Program-made: the position numbers and the translations under genes
The notes under the pieces: model-generated
The model's input: only the letters and a program-made list of their open reading frames with translations
The model's database searches: none
What the model was told of the DNA's origin: nothing
Source: Indioceanicola sp046045995
Lineage (GTDB): Bacteria > Pseudomonadota > Alphaproteobacteria > Azospirillales > Azospirillaceae
DNA length: 45,192 nt
Assembly (NCBI GenBank): GCA_046045995.1
Contig: JBJOKR010000012.1
Span: 1-45,192, forward strand
Direction of reading: 5' to 3'
In this document: positions 8,993 through 17,070 of the stretch, piece by piece
How the letters are laid out: the number at the start of each line of letters is the position of its first letter
Numbering within the stretch: position 1 is the stretch's first letter

Positions 8993-10140
8993 TCCTCCCC
9001 CCTCCCCTTGGTAAGCCAGAGGGCGATGCCCAGGAACATCCATGCCTGGGTCCAGCGGATATAGATGTTGCGGTTCATCCATCGGCCATGGCCCTGATAG
9101 GCGAAGGCCCCGCGATCCGCCATCCACAGGTTCCGAATGGTCCAGTCGAGGACCCGTCCGGCAAGCTCCCGCCGTTCCGCCGTCGGCCGGATCTCCAGCA
9201 GGGTGATCAATGCCTGGCCGGTGCAGGTCGGGTCCGCCGGCCACAGCCGATCATGGTAGTACCGGGGCTGGCCGTCGGCGGTGAAGAAGGTCGCGGCGTA
9301 GTGGTCAAGGCCGCTGGACACAGCGTCGTCCCAACGCCCTTCCCGCCCCAGCAGCGTGGTGCAGAGGTTTATGGCTTCCAGGTTGTAGCCCGTGTGGAAA
9401 CTGTCCTGGAAGCCATGGTGACCGGCCTCCCCATAGGGCCAGGACCCGTCCGCACGCTGGGCCGACACGCTGTAATCCACCGCCGACCGGGCCAGCTCGG
9501 CCCAGGTGGGCGACCCGCCGCGTACGGCCCCTTCCGCCAGCACATAGGCTGCCCACAGATTGGCATTGTGGACCATGGTATCGGCATCTGGCACGTATCC
9601 CAGGAAGACGCGGCCGTCCCGGCGCCGGGGCAGGACACCGGCGACAAAGGCGGCGGCCTCCCGGATCGCGCAATCCCCCTGGTCGGAACGCGGGGCCGAT
9701 GCCAGGGCGCGGACGGCATAGGCCGTGGCGATGACGTTGGGCCGATCCCGCGGGACCGCGAAGGCCCGGGCCTGCCAATCGAAGGGATACCCCCAGCCCT
9801 GGCCGGGACCGAACCAGGATCGGCTGCGCATCGCCGGAAGGCGCCAGGCCAAGGCCTCCTGGTCGCCCTCCCGCCCCAGGACACCGTAGCCGCGGCAGAA
9901 CAGGGCGACCGTGACCGGATTGAGCGTCGGCGGTACCAGGGCCAGTGGACGCAGATTGACCGGCGAGCGCTTGAAAAGCTGCTGCCAGGCCAGCCGCAGC
10001 AGCGGCATCCCGCTGAACGGCAGCGACCGGAACAGGCGGCTTTCCAGACCATCGAACGGGTCCCACCCGTGGAAGTCATCGGCGACGGCACTGTGCTCGA
10101 TTAGGTCCATCGCCTCCCGCGGGGATGGGAGCGACGTCAT
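8989..10140 (-). CDS. alpha/alpha-toroid (prenyltransferase/squalene-cyclase-repeat-like) protein
   Basis: 383 residues from the ATG at 10140, which overlaps the upstream asparagine synthase stop as ATGA; its own stop overlaps the next start in the same way. Repeated helix pairs with small-residue and aromatic signatures are visible (VIATAYAVRALAS, HNANLWAAYVLAEG at 191-204, QRADGSWPYGE at 228-238, QDSFHTGYNLEAI at 245-257), typical of the six-hairpin alpha/alpha toroids found in terpenoid cyclases, prenyltransferases, C5-epimerases and some glycan hydrolases/lyases. There is no signal peptide, so it should act in the cytoplasm. Being coupled between two asparagine-synthase-family genes suggests one joint reaction, perhaps on a glycan. 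I do not recognise a specific enzyme. Confidence 0.65.
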   Translation of the reverse strand: MTSLPSPREAMDLIEHSAVADDFHGWDPFDGLESRLFRSLPFSGMPLLRLAWQQLFKRSPVNLRPLALVPPTLNPVTVALFCRGYGVLGREGDQEALAWRLPAMRSRSWFGPGQGWGYPFDWQARAFAVPRDRPNVIATAYAVRALASAPRSDQGDCAIREAAAFVAGVLPRRRDGRVFLGYVPDADTMVHNANLWAAYVLAEGAVRGGSPTWAELARSAVDYSVSAQRADGSWPYGEAGHHGFQDSFHTGYNLEAINLCTTLLGREGRWDDAVSSGLDHYAATFFTADGQPRYYHDRLWPADPTCTGQALITLLEIRPTAERRELAGRVLDWTIRNLWMADRGAFAYQGHGRWMNRNIYIRWTQAWMFLGIALWLTKGRGEE

Positions 10141-12059
10141 GGCCGCACTCCCCAGTCGGCGGCACCGGAAAGGGAGCGGAGCCACAGCTCGGCCGTCATC
10201 AACTGCCACAGCCGCAAGGCATTGTCCCGTCGGCCGGCACGGTCGTCGGCGACAAGTGTCGCGACCACCGCCTGATCGACCCATCCGTCCGACACCAGCC
10301 GCCCGCGGGGCAGCAGATCATCCACCATCTCCTTCAATTCATTGCGCAGCCAGGACCGCAGCGGCGCCCCGAAGGATGCTTTCGGCCGATGCACGAAATC
10401 CCGGGGCAATATCCCCTCCGCCGCCCGCTTCAGGGCGATCTTCGTCCGCCGGGGCGTGGTGCGGTCGGCCGGGCGCAGACGGAACGCCGCCTGGGCGACA
10501 TGGGTATCGACGAAGGGTACCCGCAGCTCGACAGAAGCGGCCATGCTGGCCCGGTCCGAATAGGTCAGGTTCAGGCCCGGCAGGAACATATGCACGTCGG
10601 TGAAGCACATCCGCCCCGGCAGGGAGGCGTCGGGCGCGGCCTGGAACAGACGGCGGTGATCGTCGCACAAGGCCCCGATGGCCGCGCCGTGCCTGGACAG
10701 GGTCAGGCGGTCAAGCGCGTCGGGGTCGTAATAGGTGTAGCTCCGCCGGTACGCCTCCTCCTCCGGCAAGTCGGCGAAGGTCAGGAACCGCTGGGCCCAG
10801 CGGGTCAGGCGGAAACCGCGCCGATCATCCGCCACGGGCAAGGCCATGGCCGCGCGATGGACGATCCGTCTGACCGGGCCCGGCACCCCCTGCCAGTAGC
10901 GGGCGACCATCATCGCCTGATGCCGCCGGTACCCGCCGAAAAGCTCATCCGCCCCCATGCCGGAAAGAAGCACCTTGGCCCCGGCATCCCGGGCCGCCCG
11001 ACACAGCAGGAACAGGTTGATGGCGGCAGGGTCACCGACCGGTTCGTCCAGCATATGGACCGTTGCCGGCAGCAAGGCGGCCACATCGGGCTCCAACTCG
11101 ATCTCATGCAGCCGGATCGGGAACAGGCGGGCCAGCCGACGGGCGTAGACAAGGTCGTCCGGCATGGTTTCGAATTGCTGGTCGCGGCTCCGGAAGCCGA
11201 TGGTGAAGGCATCGATCCCGCCCAGGGTCCGCGCGGCGACGGCGGTGATGAGGCTGGAATCAAGCCCGCCGCTCAACAGGCTCGCCATCGGCACATCCGC
11301 GACAAGATGGCAGCGGACCGCCTCCTCCAGGATGGTCCGCAGCTCATCCGGTCCGGGGGTGGGGGCGGATCCGGGGGCCAGATCGCCGACGGGGTCCCAA
11401 TACCGCGACAGCATCGGCGCCGCGCCTGGACCCAGCCGCATGACATGCCCGGCCGGAAGCTTCTCCACCCCCGCCAGGATGCACCGATCCTCCGGAATCC
11501 ACTGGTACATCAGGGAAGCCACCATCGCCGCCGGATCGACGGCGACATCGGCAAGCATCGGCCGGATGGCCTTCAGTTCGGAAGCGAAGATGACCGCGCC
11601 ATCCGCGGTGCGATGCAGAAACAGCGGCTTGATCCCGAAGGGGTCCCGGGCCAGGACCAGTTCACCCGTCCGCAGGTCCAGCAGGGCGAAGGCGAACATG
11701 CCGCGCAGCCGCGACAGGGCGCCGGCGCCCCAGCACCGCCAGCTTTCCAGCAGCACTTCCGTATCGGACCGGGTCTGGAAGGAAATGCCGGCCCGCCCCA
11801 GCTCCTCCCGCAGCGCGGCGTGATTATAGATCTCCCCGTTGAAACACAGGACCAGCCCGTCCTTCTCAAAGGGCTGGCCTGCCGCATCGGACAGATCCAC
11901 GATCGCCAAGCGCCGATGGCCCAGGGTCACGGCGGCACCGGCCGCATCGAAGGATCGCAGGCCGGCACCATCGGGCCCGCGATGCCGGATCAGGTCAAGG
12001 CATGGCCCAAGGCGTCGGGCCGCATCCGCCAAGCCGTAAGCCCCGATGATGCCGCACAT
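10137..12059 (-). CDS. glutamine-hydrolysing asparagine synthase-type amidotransferase (copy 1)
   Basis: 640 residues. The start is fixed at 12059 by MCGIIGAYG, which leaves Cys2 as the N-terminal nucleophile; RHRGPDG, LGHRRLAIVD and FNGEIYNH complete the class II glutaminase domain. The synthetase half holds the PP-loop LLSGGLDSSL near residue 262 and SGMGADELFGGYRRH. The family releases ammonia from glutamine and transfers it to an adenylated carboxylate; in EPS loci it is thought to amidate uronic acid or amino-acid substituents rather than make free asparagine. It lies 13 bases downstream of the WecG-type gene and is coupled by ATGA overlap to the toroid gene. A second full-length copy lies at 27115-29082. 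Confidence 0.88.
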   Translation of the reverse strand: MCGIIGAYGLADAARRLGPCLDLIRHRGPDGAGLRSFDAAGAAVTLGHRRLAIVDLSDAAGQPFEKDGLVLCFNGEIYNHAALREELGRAGISFQTRSDTEVLLESWRCWGAGALSRLRGMFAFALLDLRTGELVLARDPFGIKPLFLHRTADGAVIFASELKAIRPMLADVAVDPAAMVASLMYQWIPEDRCILAGVEKLPAGHVMRLGPGAAPMLSRYWDPVGDLAPGSAPTPGPDELRTILEEAVRCHLVADVPMASLLSGGLDSSLITAVAARTLGGIDAFTIGFRSRDQQFETMPDDLVYARRLARLFPIRLHEIELEPDVAALLPATVHMLDEPVGDPAAINLFLLCRAARDAGAKVLLSGMGADELFGGYRRHQAMMVARYWQGVPGPVRRIVHRAAMALPVADDRRGFRLTRWAQRFLTFADLPEEEAYRRSYTYYDPDALDRLTLSRHGAAIGALCDDHRRLFQAAPDASLPGRMCFTDVHMFLPGLNLTYSDRASMAASVELRVPFVDTHVAQAAFRLRPADRTTPRRTKIALKRAAEGILPRDFVHRPKASFGAPLRSWLRNELKEMVDDLLPRGRLVSDGWVDQAVVATLVADDRAGRRDNALRLWQLMTAELWLRSLSGAADWGVRP

Positions 12060-12072
12060 GGCCGCCCGCCCT

Positions 12073-12849
12073 TCAGGCGCGGCCGCGGCCGACCAGCGCC
12101 CGCAGCAGGATAAGGGCGAACCGTGCGTTGGACACGGCATACCGTCGCCACATGCGCCTGGGCTCCTGCAGCAATCGGAACAACCATTCCAGGCCGGATC
12201 GCTGCATCCAGGGGGGGGCACGGCGGGTCACACCGGCAACCACATCGAAGGCGCCGCCGACCCCCATCACGAAGGGCACGCCCATGGTGGGGAAATAGGT
12301 GCCGCTGAACCGTTCCTTCTTGGGGCTGGTGATGGCGATGAACAGGCAATCGGCACGGGAGGCGCCGATTTGTTCCACCACGCCCGCCTCCTCCCCGTCG
12401 CTGAAATACCCGTTGCGGGCGCCGGCGAAGGTCAGTCCCGGATATTTCTGCGTCAGCCGGGCCATGGTCGTGCGCAGAACCTCCTCCCGCGCCCCCAGCA
12501 GGAAGGGGCGGTAGCCGCGACGGGCACACAGCTCCATCAGCCGGTCCATAAGATCGATGCCGGTCACCCGCTCGGGCAGGTCGATCGACAGCAGTCGCGC
12601 GCCCCAGACGATGCCCATGCCGTCCGCCGTGATCAGGTCGCTTGCGACCACATCATTGCGCAGGACGGGGTCGGACCCCATGGCCACGAACTTGGCGACA
12701 TTCAGGGCGCAATGGCGCAGGGGGCGGCGGTCCCGCATGGCCGCATCGGCCATGTCGACGGCCGTGTCCAGATCGACCGCATCGACCGGCACCCCCAGGA
12801 ACGACCGGCGCCACGGGCCCAGGCCCGCGCTTTGCACATCAGAAGACAT
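12073..12849 (-). CDS. WecG/TagA/CpsF family glycosyltransferase
   Basis: 258 residues from the ATG at 12849. The family signature is complete: FLGVPVDAVDLDTAV, HCALNVAKFVAM, ITADGMGIVWGARLL, RVTGIDLMDRL, PFLLGAREEV, IAITSPKKERF and VMGVGGAFDVVAG, with a basic amphipathic C-terminus that docks on the membrane. WecG transfers N-acetylmannosaminuronic acid and TagA N-acetylmannosamine to a lipid-linked GlcNAc, and a UDP-GlcNAc 2-epimerase gene just upstream in the locus fits a ManNAc-type donor. The start overlaps the PGT gene by 11 bases; another in-frame ATG lies at 12897. It is the second gene of the 14251-7451 operon. Confidence 0.88.
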   Translation of the reverse strand: MSSDVQSAGLGPWRRSFLGVPVDAVDLDTAVDMADAAMRDRRPLRHCALNVAKFVAMGSDPVLRNDVVASDLITADGMGIVWGARLLSIDLPERVTGIDLMDRLMELCARRGYRPFLLGAREEVLRTTMARLTQKYPGLTFAGARNGYFSDGEEAGVVEQIGASRADCLFIAITSPKKERFSGTYFPTMGVPFVMGVGGAFDVVAGVTRRAPPWMQRSGLEWLFRLLQEPRRMWRRYAVSNARFALILLRALVGRGRA

Positions 12850-14251
12850 GGGGACCGACCATATGGAAGGCTGTCCGGGACAGGATCGACAGATCAAGCC
12901 AGATGGACCAGTTGTCGATGTACCACAGGTCCAGATCGACCCGCCGCCGCAAGGCGTCGATGGACCGGATCTCCCCCCGGGCGCCGCTGACCTGGGCCAG
13001 ACCGGTCATGCCGGGCTTGACATGGTGGCGCGCCATGTAATCGCGCAGAATCTCGGCGAAGCGGGCGTCATGTTCGATGGCATGGGGGCGGGGCCCGACC
13101 AGGGACATCTCCCCCTTGACCACATTCACCAGCTGGGGAAGCTCATCCAGGCTGCTGCGGCGTAGGATCCGTCCCACCCGGGTGATGCGCGCATCGTCGC
13201 GACAGGCCTGCGCCACCGGCGCATCCGGTGGGGCCACCCGCATGGACCGGAACTTCAACACGGTGAACTGCGCGCTGCCGATGCCGCTGCGGGTCTGCCG
13301 GAACAGCACCGGCCCCGGCCCTTCCAGGCGGATGGCCAACGCGATCAGCAGCATCAGGGGCATCACCATGACCAGGATGATGCTGCCGACGACGATGTCG
13401 AACAGGCGCTTCGTCACCCGGTCGGACGGTGATAGGCCCCGGCGGGTCACCGTATCCAGGACCGAAAGCCGCCCGGCAGGCGCCGCCCGCCGCAGCACCG
13501 CCCCGGGTGGCAGGAGCGCCACCGGCACGGGCAGGAACCGCATCGCCTCGAACAGGGAGTCAAGCTGCTGGTCATCCGTCAGATCGGCGGCCACAAGAAC
13601 CCGTTCGATGGACCTGTTGCGGGCGTGATCCTGGATTCGCCGGACGGCATCGGCCACCTGGGTATCCCATGCCTCCGCCGACAGCGGGATCGCTTCGACG
13701 ATGTCGATCTGGAAGGGCTTCATCAGGGCGGCGAGATCCGTCCGTAAGGTAGCGGAGCGGAGCACGAGCACCCGTTCATGCAGGATATCGCTGCGGGCGC
13801 GGAGGATATAGAACCACAAACCCACGCGGGAGAGCAGCAGCCCAAGGCCGGCGACCAACAGCCACAGCGCCAGCCAGATGCGGGAGTAATCCTCCGTCGT
13901 TTTGCTGAGCACGGAGGCCAGAAGCACCAGCGCCCAGGCACCGACCCAGGCGCCCGCCAAATTGGACAGCCCGCCCGCGACGGCCCCGATCCGCCCCGGG
14001 TGGTAGACCTTGAGCATGCGGGAGGTCAAGCCGAAAGCCATCAGGGCGACAAGGATCGGGAAGAGATAGCTGCCGGGCGGCCAGACCCAACCGTGACGCA
14101 GGACATGGGCCAGCAGGGCCGCTCCCAGGACGATCGACAGGTCGGCGATCCGGGCAACATGGAACACCATCTGGACTCGGTCGTGCCCGATATGCGCCGA
14201 GGGCGGCGCACCCTGTCTCCCATCGTCGCGATTGACGACATCAATCGCCAT
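12839..14251 (-). CDS. polytopic polyprenyl-phosphate sugar-1-phosphate transferase (WbaP/CpsE type)
   Basis: 470 residues. The ATG at 14251 has GGGGAG five bases upstream. The N-terminal half has about four or five membrane helices (residues 30-150) and a CoA-binding-like soluble segment (about 155-260). The C-terminal catalytic part runs from KRLFDIVVGSIILVMVMPLM through VLKFRSMRV, RRSSLDELPQLVNVVKGEMS, SLVGPRPHA and KPGMTGLAQVSGARG to LDLWYIDNWS. It primes EPS synthesis by moving a hexose-1-phosphate to undecaprenyl phosphate; the terminal LDLSILSRTAFHMV pattern is common in glucose-1-phosphate transferases of EPS loci. It is first in the five-gene operon, behind a promoter with an inverted repeat. 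Confidence 0.9.
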   Translation of the reverse strand: MAIDVVNRDDGRQGAPPSAHIGHDRVQMVFHVARIADLSIVLGAALLAHVLRHGWVWPPGSYLFPILVALMAFGLTSRMLKVYHPGRIGAVAGGLSNLAGAWVGAWALVLLASVLSKTTEDYSRIWLALWLLVAGLGLLLSRVGLWFYILRARSDILHERVLVLRSATLRTDLAALMKPFQIDIVEAIPLSAEAWDTQVADAVRRIQDHARNRSIERVLVAADLTDDQQLDSLFEAMRFLPVPVALLPPGAVLRRAAPAGRLSVLDTVTRRGLSPSDRVTKRLFDIVVGSIILVMVMPLMLLIALAIRLEGPGPVLFRQTRSGIGSAQFTVLKFRSMRVAPPDAPVAQACRDDARITRVGRILRRSSLDELPQLVNVVKGEMSLVGPRPHAIEHDARFAEILRDYMARHHVKPGMTGLAQVSGARGEIRSIDALRRRVDLDLWYIDNWSIWLDLSILSRTAFHMVGPHVF

Positions 14252-14311
14252 CGTGGCTCCCCAGCCGTCCCTGGTGGCACACCGTCTGCGCCACCGTTTC
14301 ACCCGTGAGAG

Positions 14312-14340
14312 TATGTATAGGCCACATGGCCTACCGTCAA
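14312..14340 (-). promoter_or_regulatory. promoter with operator-like inverted repeat for the PGT operon
   Basis: On the minus strand TTGACG (14340-14335) and TACATA (14317-14312) are spaced by 17 bases, a sigma-70-like arrangement that places the start of transcription about 54 bases before the ATG at 14251. The spacer is almost entirely the inverted repeat TAGGCC-N4-GGCCTA (plus strand 14318-14333). A symmetric site filling the -35/-10 spacer would be a natural binding place for a dimeric regulator, either a repressor or a MerR-like activator. Elements are seen directly; use as promoter and operator is inferred. Confidence 0.55.
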
Positions 14341-14473
14341 CGACGGCACGGGAGCCGACCATGATAAGTAACAGCAGCTGTACAGAGCCGCTTCCGCCCG
14401 ATCGATTGCGCGTCTTTTCATGGCCGGTACCCCCGGGCACCGCCGCCGCATCCGCGATTTGGCAAGGGCTGCC

Positions 14474-15592
14474 TTATGCCTGCCCGACCAGTGCCGCCAG
14501 GCTTGCCACGGCGCGCTCCGCGGCCCGGCCATCCCACAGCGGGGGCAGCGCAGCGGCTTCGCCCGGCCGCTCATTTCGTGCCAGGCCTTCATCCAGGGCA
14601 GCCGGGAGGCTATCCGGCGTGACCAGCCGGTTCGTCCCATGGGTGATCGTCACGGGCCGTTCCGTCGTCGGGCGTAGGGTGAAGCAGGGGATGCCCAGAT
14701 AGGTGGTTTCCTCCTGGATGCCGCCGCTGTCGGTGATCACCGCCGCGGACCGGGTCACCAGCCCCATGAACGCCAGGTATCCCAGCGGCGGCAGGCGTCG
14801 CAATCCGGGAATGGCATCGAAACGGGCGTCAAGCCCGAAGCGGCGCAGATTCTCCGCCGTGCGGGGATGGACCGGAAAGACGACGGGCAGGCGTGCTGCC
14901 ACCTGGGCGATGGCGTCGATCAGGGATCCCAGCGCCGCCGTCGTGTCCACATTGGCCGGCCGATGCAGGGTGACAACGGCGAATGCGCCTGTCGCAAGGC
15001 CAAGACCCGCGGCGGTGCCGTCGGCGGCGATCCGGGTCCGCTGGGATTCGAAGGCGTCCAGCATGATGTTGCCGATATTGACGATACGCTCCTCCGGCAC
15101 CCCTTCCCGCCGCAGATTCTCATCCGCATCCGGGGAGGGGGTCCACAGCAGGTCCGAAATCGCATCGGTCAGCAATCGGTTGATCTCCTCCGGCATGGTC
15201 CGGTCCAGGCTGCGCAGACCCGCCTCCAGATGGGCGACCGGCAGGTGAAGCTTCTTGGCCGTGATGGCGGCGGCCACTGTGCTGTTCACATCGCCGACGA
15301 CCACGACCCAATCCGGCCGGGCAGCCTGGCACAGGTCCTCATAGGCCATCATGATGCGGCCGGTGGATTGGGCATGACTGCCCCCGGCAATCCCCAAATG
15401 ATGGTCGGGCGGCGGAAGCTGAAGGTCCGCGAAGAAACTGTCCGACATTTCGGGAGAGAAGTGCTGGCCCGTGTGGACAAGAACCGGGTTGGCCCAGGTC
15501 GTCCGGCGCAAGGCATGGAACAGCGGGCCGACCTTCATGAAGTTCGGCCGTGCCCCGGCAACCAGATGAATATTCATAGTTCGGCTGGACAT
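14474..15592 (-). CDS. wecB: UDP-N-acetylglucosamine 2-epimerase (non-hydrolysing)
   Basis: 372 residues; converts UDP-GlcNAc to UDP-ManNAc in the cytoplasm. Family motifs are in order: VAGARPNFMKVGPL, HTGQHF, VVVVGDVNST, VAHLEAGLRS, MPEEINR, IVNIGNIMLDA, VVTLHRPANVD, VVFPVHPRTAENL, ITDSGGIQEETTYLGIPC and TERPVTI. The acidic and histidine residues of the catalytic site lie in the HLEAGLRS, PEEINR and SGGIQEE motifs. The family's usual N-terminus matches the second ATG at 15577 (MNIHLVAG) slightly better than 15592. It lies 38 bases behind the nucleotidyltransferase-family gene and probably shares its transcript. With the dehydrogenase at 33969 and the WecG-type transferase it would supply ManNAc or ManNAcA. 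Confidence 0.9.
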   Translation of the reverse strand: MSSRTMNIHLVAGARPNFMKVGPLFHALRRTTWANPVLVHTGQHFSPEMSDSFFADLQLPPPDHHLGIAGGSHAQSTGRIMMAYEDLCQAARPDWVVVVGDVNSTVAAAITAKKLHLPVAHLEAGLRSLDRTMPEEINRLLTDAISDLLWTPSPDADENLRREGVPEERIVNIGNIMLDAFESQRTRIAADGTAAGLGLATGAFAVVTLHRPANVDTTAALGSLIDAIAQVAARLPVVFPVHPRTAENLRRFGLDARFDAIPGLRRLPPLGYLAFMGLVTRSAAVITDSGGIQEETTYLGIPCFTLRPTTERPVTITHGTNRLVTPDSLPAALDEGLARNERPGEAAALPPLWDGRAAERAVASLAALVGQA

Positions 15593-15630
15593 GATCGGTG
15601 CTGATTCGGATGGGACGGTTGCGGGGCGGG

Positions 15631-16761
15631 TCAGGGACGGCGGGGGCCCGTGTCGGGTCTGAAAAGGGGATTGGCGATGATCTCAACCGCTGTCGCCAGG
15701 GTCGGCTTCAGCGCGAAGTTCCGGGCCTTGACCGCCAGGATCTCACCCAAGGGCATGGACTGGGTCGGGACCGGCGAGATCAACAGGCGCCGGGCCATCC
15801 GATCCAGGAACCACAGCGCCGGCGGACAGCCGCCCACCTGACCGAACGGCTCCGGCCCCGGGCTCCCGAACAGGAGGGCGCAATAGTCGACCGTCTGTCG
15901 GACGATCGTGTCAAGGCCGTTGGCCCCGGCCGTGGCGACGATGCTGCGGCACTCCTCCCCCGAAAGGACCGGCATCAGGGCCAGGATATCCACCAGCCAT
16001 TTCAGGCGTATCCAGCTATGGGCGGCCCCGTGGATGGCGAGGTAGAGGAACAGATCGGTCGTTGCCAGCACCGGGACATCGCGCCGCCCCGGCCTGGCAT
16101 GGGACCGACGGGTCCAGACCCCGTCGAAATCCAGGTCCAGCAGGGTCGGATTGCAGAACGGGCGCCAATGGCATTCGACCATCACGCCCGTCTGCGCCGA
16201 CACATGGATCGTGTTCTTGTCCCAGCGGCGGAAGGCCGGCCATCGCCACGGGAGGGGGCGGTCCGGATGAGGATGGACGCGCCGCAGCCCCAGCCCGGTC
16301 AGCAGACCATCCACCGCCTCCAAATCGTCCAGCCGGACCAGGATGTCCAGATCCACCGACATACGCGCCGTGGGCGTCGCGAAGATCCGGGAGGAGACGG
16401 CGGGCCCCTTCAGGGCCAGCCAGGGCAGTCCGGCCGCGGCCATCCCATCGGCGATCCGGTCCTGGAGGGCGATCTGGGCCAGGGTCCGGCGGGCCCGGGC
16501 CCGTGCGGAGTCGCGGATCGCCCGCTGGAGGGCGGCCGGCAGGTCCTGCCACCCGCTTCGGGCCATGGCCCGTTCCAGCAGCGGGGCTAGATGATGCTGC
16601 TCCACAAGGTCCGGCAGGCTGCCGGATGCCGCCACGGGGGCCGGTTCGGGGGCGGGCCGGTCCGTCAGCACGGCCACGGCCCACCGGGTCAGATCGATCA
16701 GGACCCCGATGTCATTCGGCAGGTCCGGCGCCTCGGTGCGGCTGGCAGGGATGACGCGCAT
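15631..16761 (-). CDS. nucleotidyltransferase-family protein (NTP_transf_5 type)
   Basis: 376 residues from the ATG at 16761 (upstream extension looks non-coding). The recognisable core is WLALKGPAVSSRIF followed by RMSVDLDILVR, a minimal nucleotidyltransferase-fold signature with an Asp-x-Asp metal pair, then a GVMVECHWRPF segment with a third acidic residue and a helical C-terminal part containing LAIHGAAHSWIRLKWLVDI. The family is common in EPS/exosortase loci and in RiPP clusters with kinases; in the pseudomycoidin lasso pathway a member acts after the HprK-like kinase. Here it precedes wecB and lies about 25 kb from the lasso genes, so either a sugar- or a peptide-linked role is possible. 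Substrate unknown. Confidence 0.7.
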   Translation of the reverse strand: MRVIPASRTEAPDLPNDIGVLIDLTRWAVAVLTDRPAPEPAPVAASGSLPDLVEQHHLAPLLERAMARSGWQDLPAALQRAIRDSARARARRTLAQIALQDRIADGMAAAGLPWLALKGPAVSSRIFATPTARMSVDLDILVRLDDLEAVDGLLTGLGLRRVHPHPDRPLPWRWPAFRRWDKNTIHVSAQTGVMVECHWRPFCNPTLLDLDFDGVWTRRSHARPGRRDVPVLATTDLFLYLAIHGAAHSWIRLKWLVDILALMPVLSGEECRSIVATAGANGLDTIVRQTVDYCALLFGSPGPEPFGQVGGCPPALWFLDRMARRLLISPVPTQSMPLGEILAVKARNFALKPTLATAVEIIANPLFRPDTGPRRP

Positions 16762-17070
16762 GTATCGGACCGGACCCGTTGCGGCAGGCTGGTGATGGGG
16801 GCTTGGCGGCGCCGGGCGGACGATTACACCGACCAGGGGGCAGGCCCCGACAGGACCGAAGGCCGCCAGCAACCGCGGACACGAGACTAGCTTTCACCGG
16901 CCCGGACCTGCAATAAACTTCGCCCGGCGGCGCCCGGCTACCTCCCTCGGCGTTGCCGCCCGACACCCTGCTTATTATGTAGAGCGGGAGTCAGGGAACC
17001 GGAGACGGCAGGACCGGGTCCGGAACCCGCGCGGGTCACCATGGGCAGCAAGGCGATGAAGGAACTGACA
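16762..17070 (+). promoter_or_regulatory. divergent intergenic region with a forward promoter candidate
   Basis: This 309-base gap separates the reverse nucleotidyltransferase-family gene from the forward Wza-like gene. On the plus strand TTGCCG (16953-16958) and TATGTA (16976-16981) are spaced by 17 bases and would start transcription near 16988, leaving a leader of about 80 bases before the ATG at 17071. No clear reverse promoter, RNA structure or small gene was seen in the rest. Confidence 0.45.

Noticed and set aside
10125..12113. Long plus-strand open frame opposite the asparagine synthase gene
   Set aside because: The minus strand has MCGIIG, the PP-loop and all other asparagine synthase motifs; the plus-strand product has no family features.
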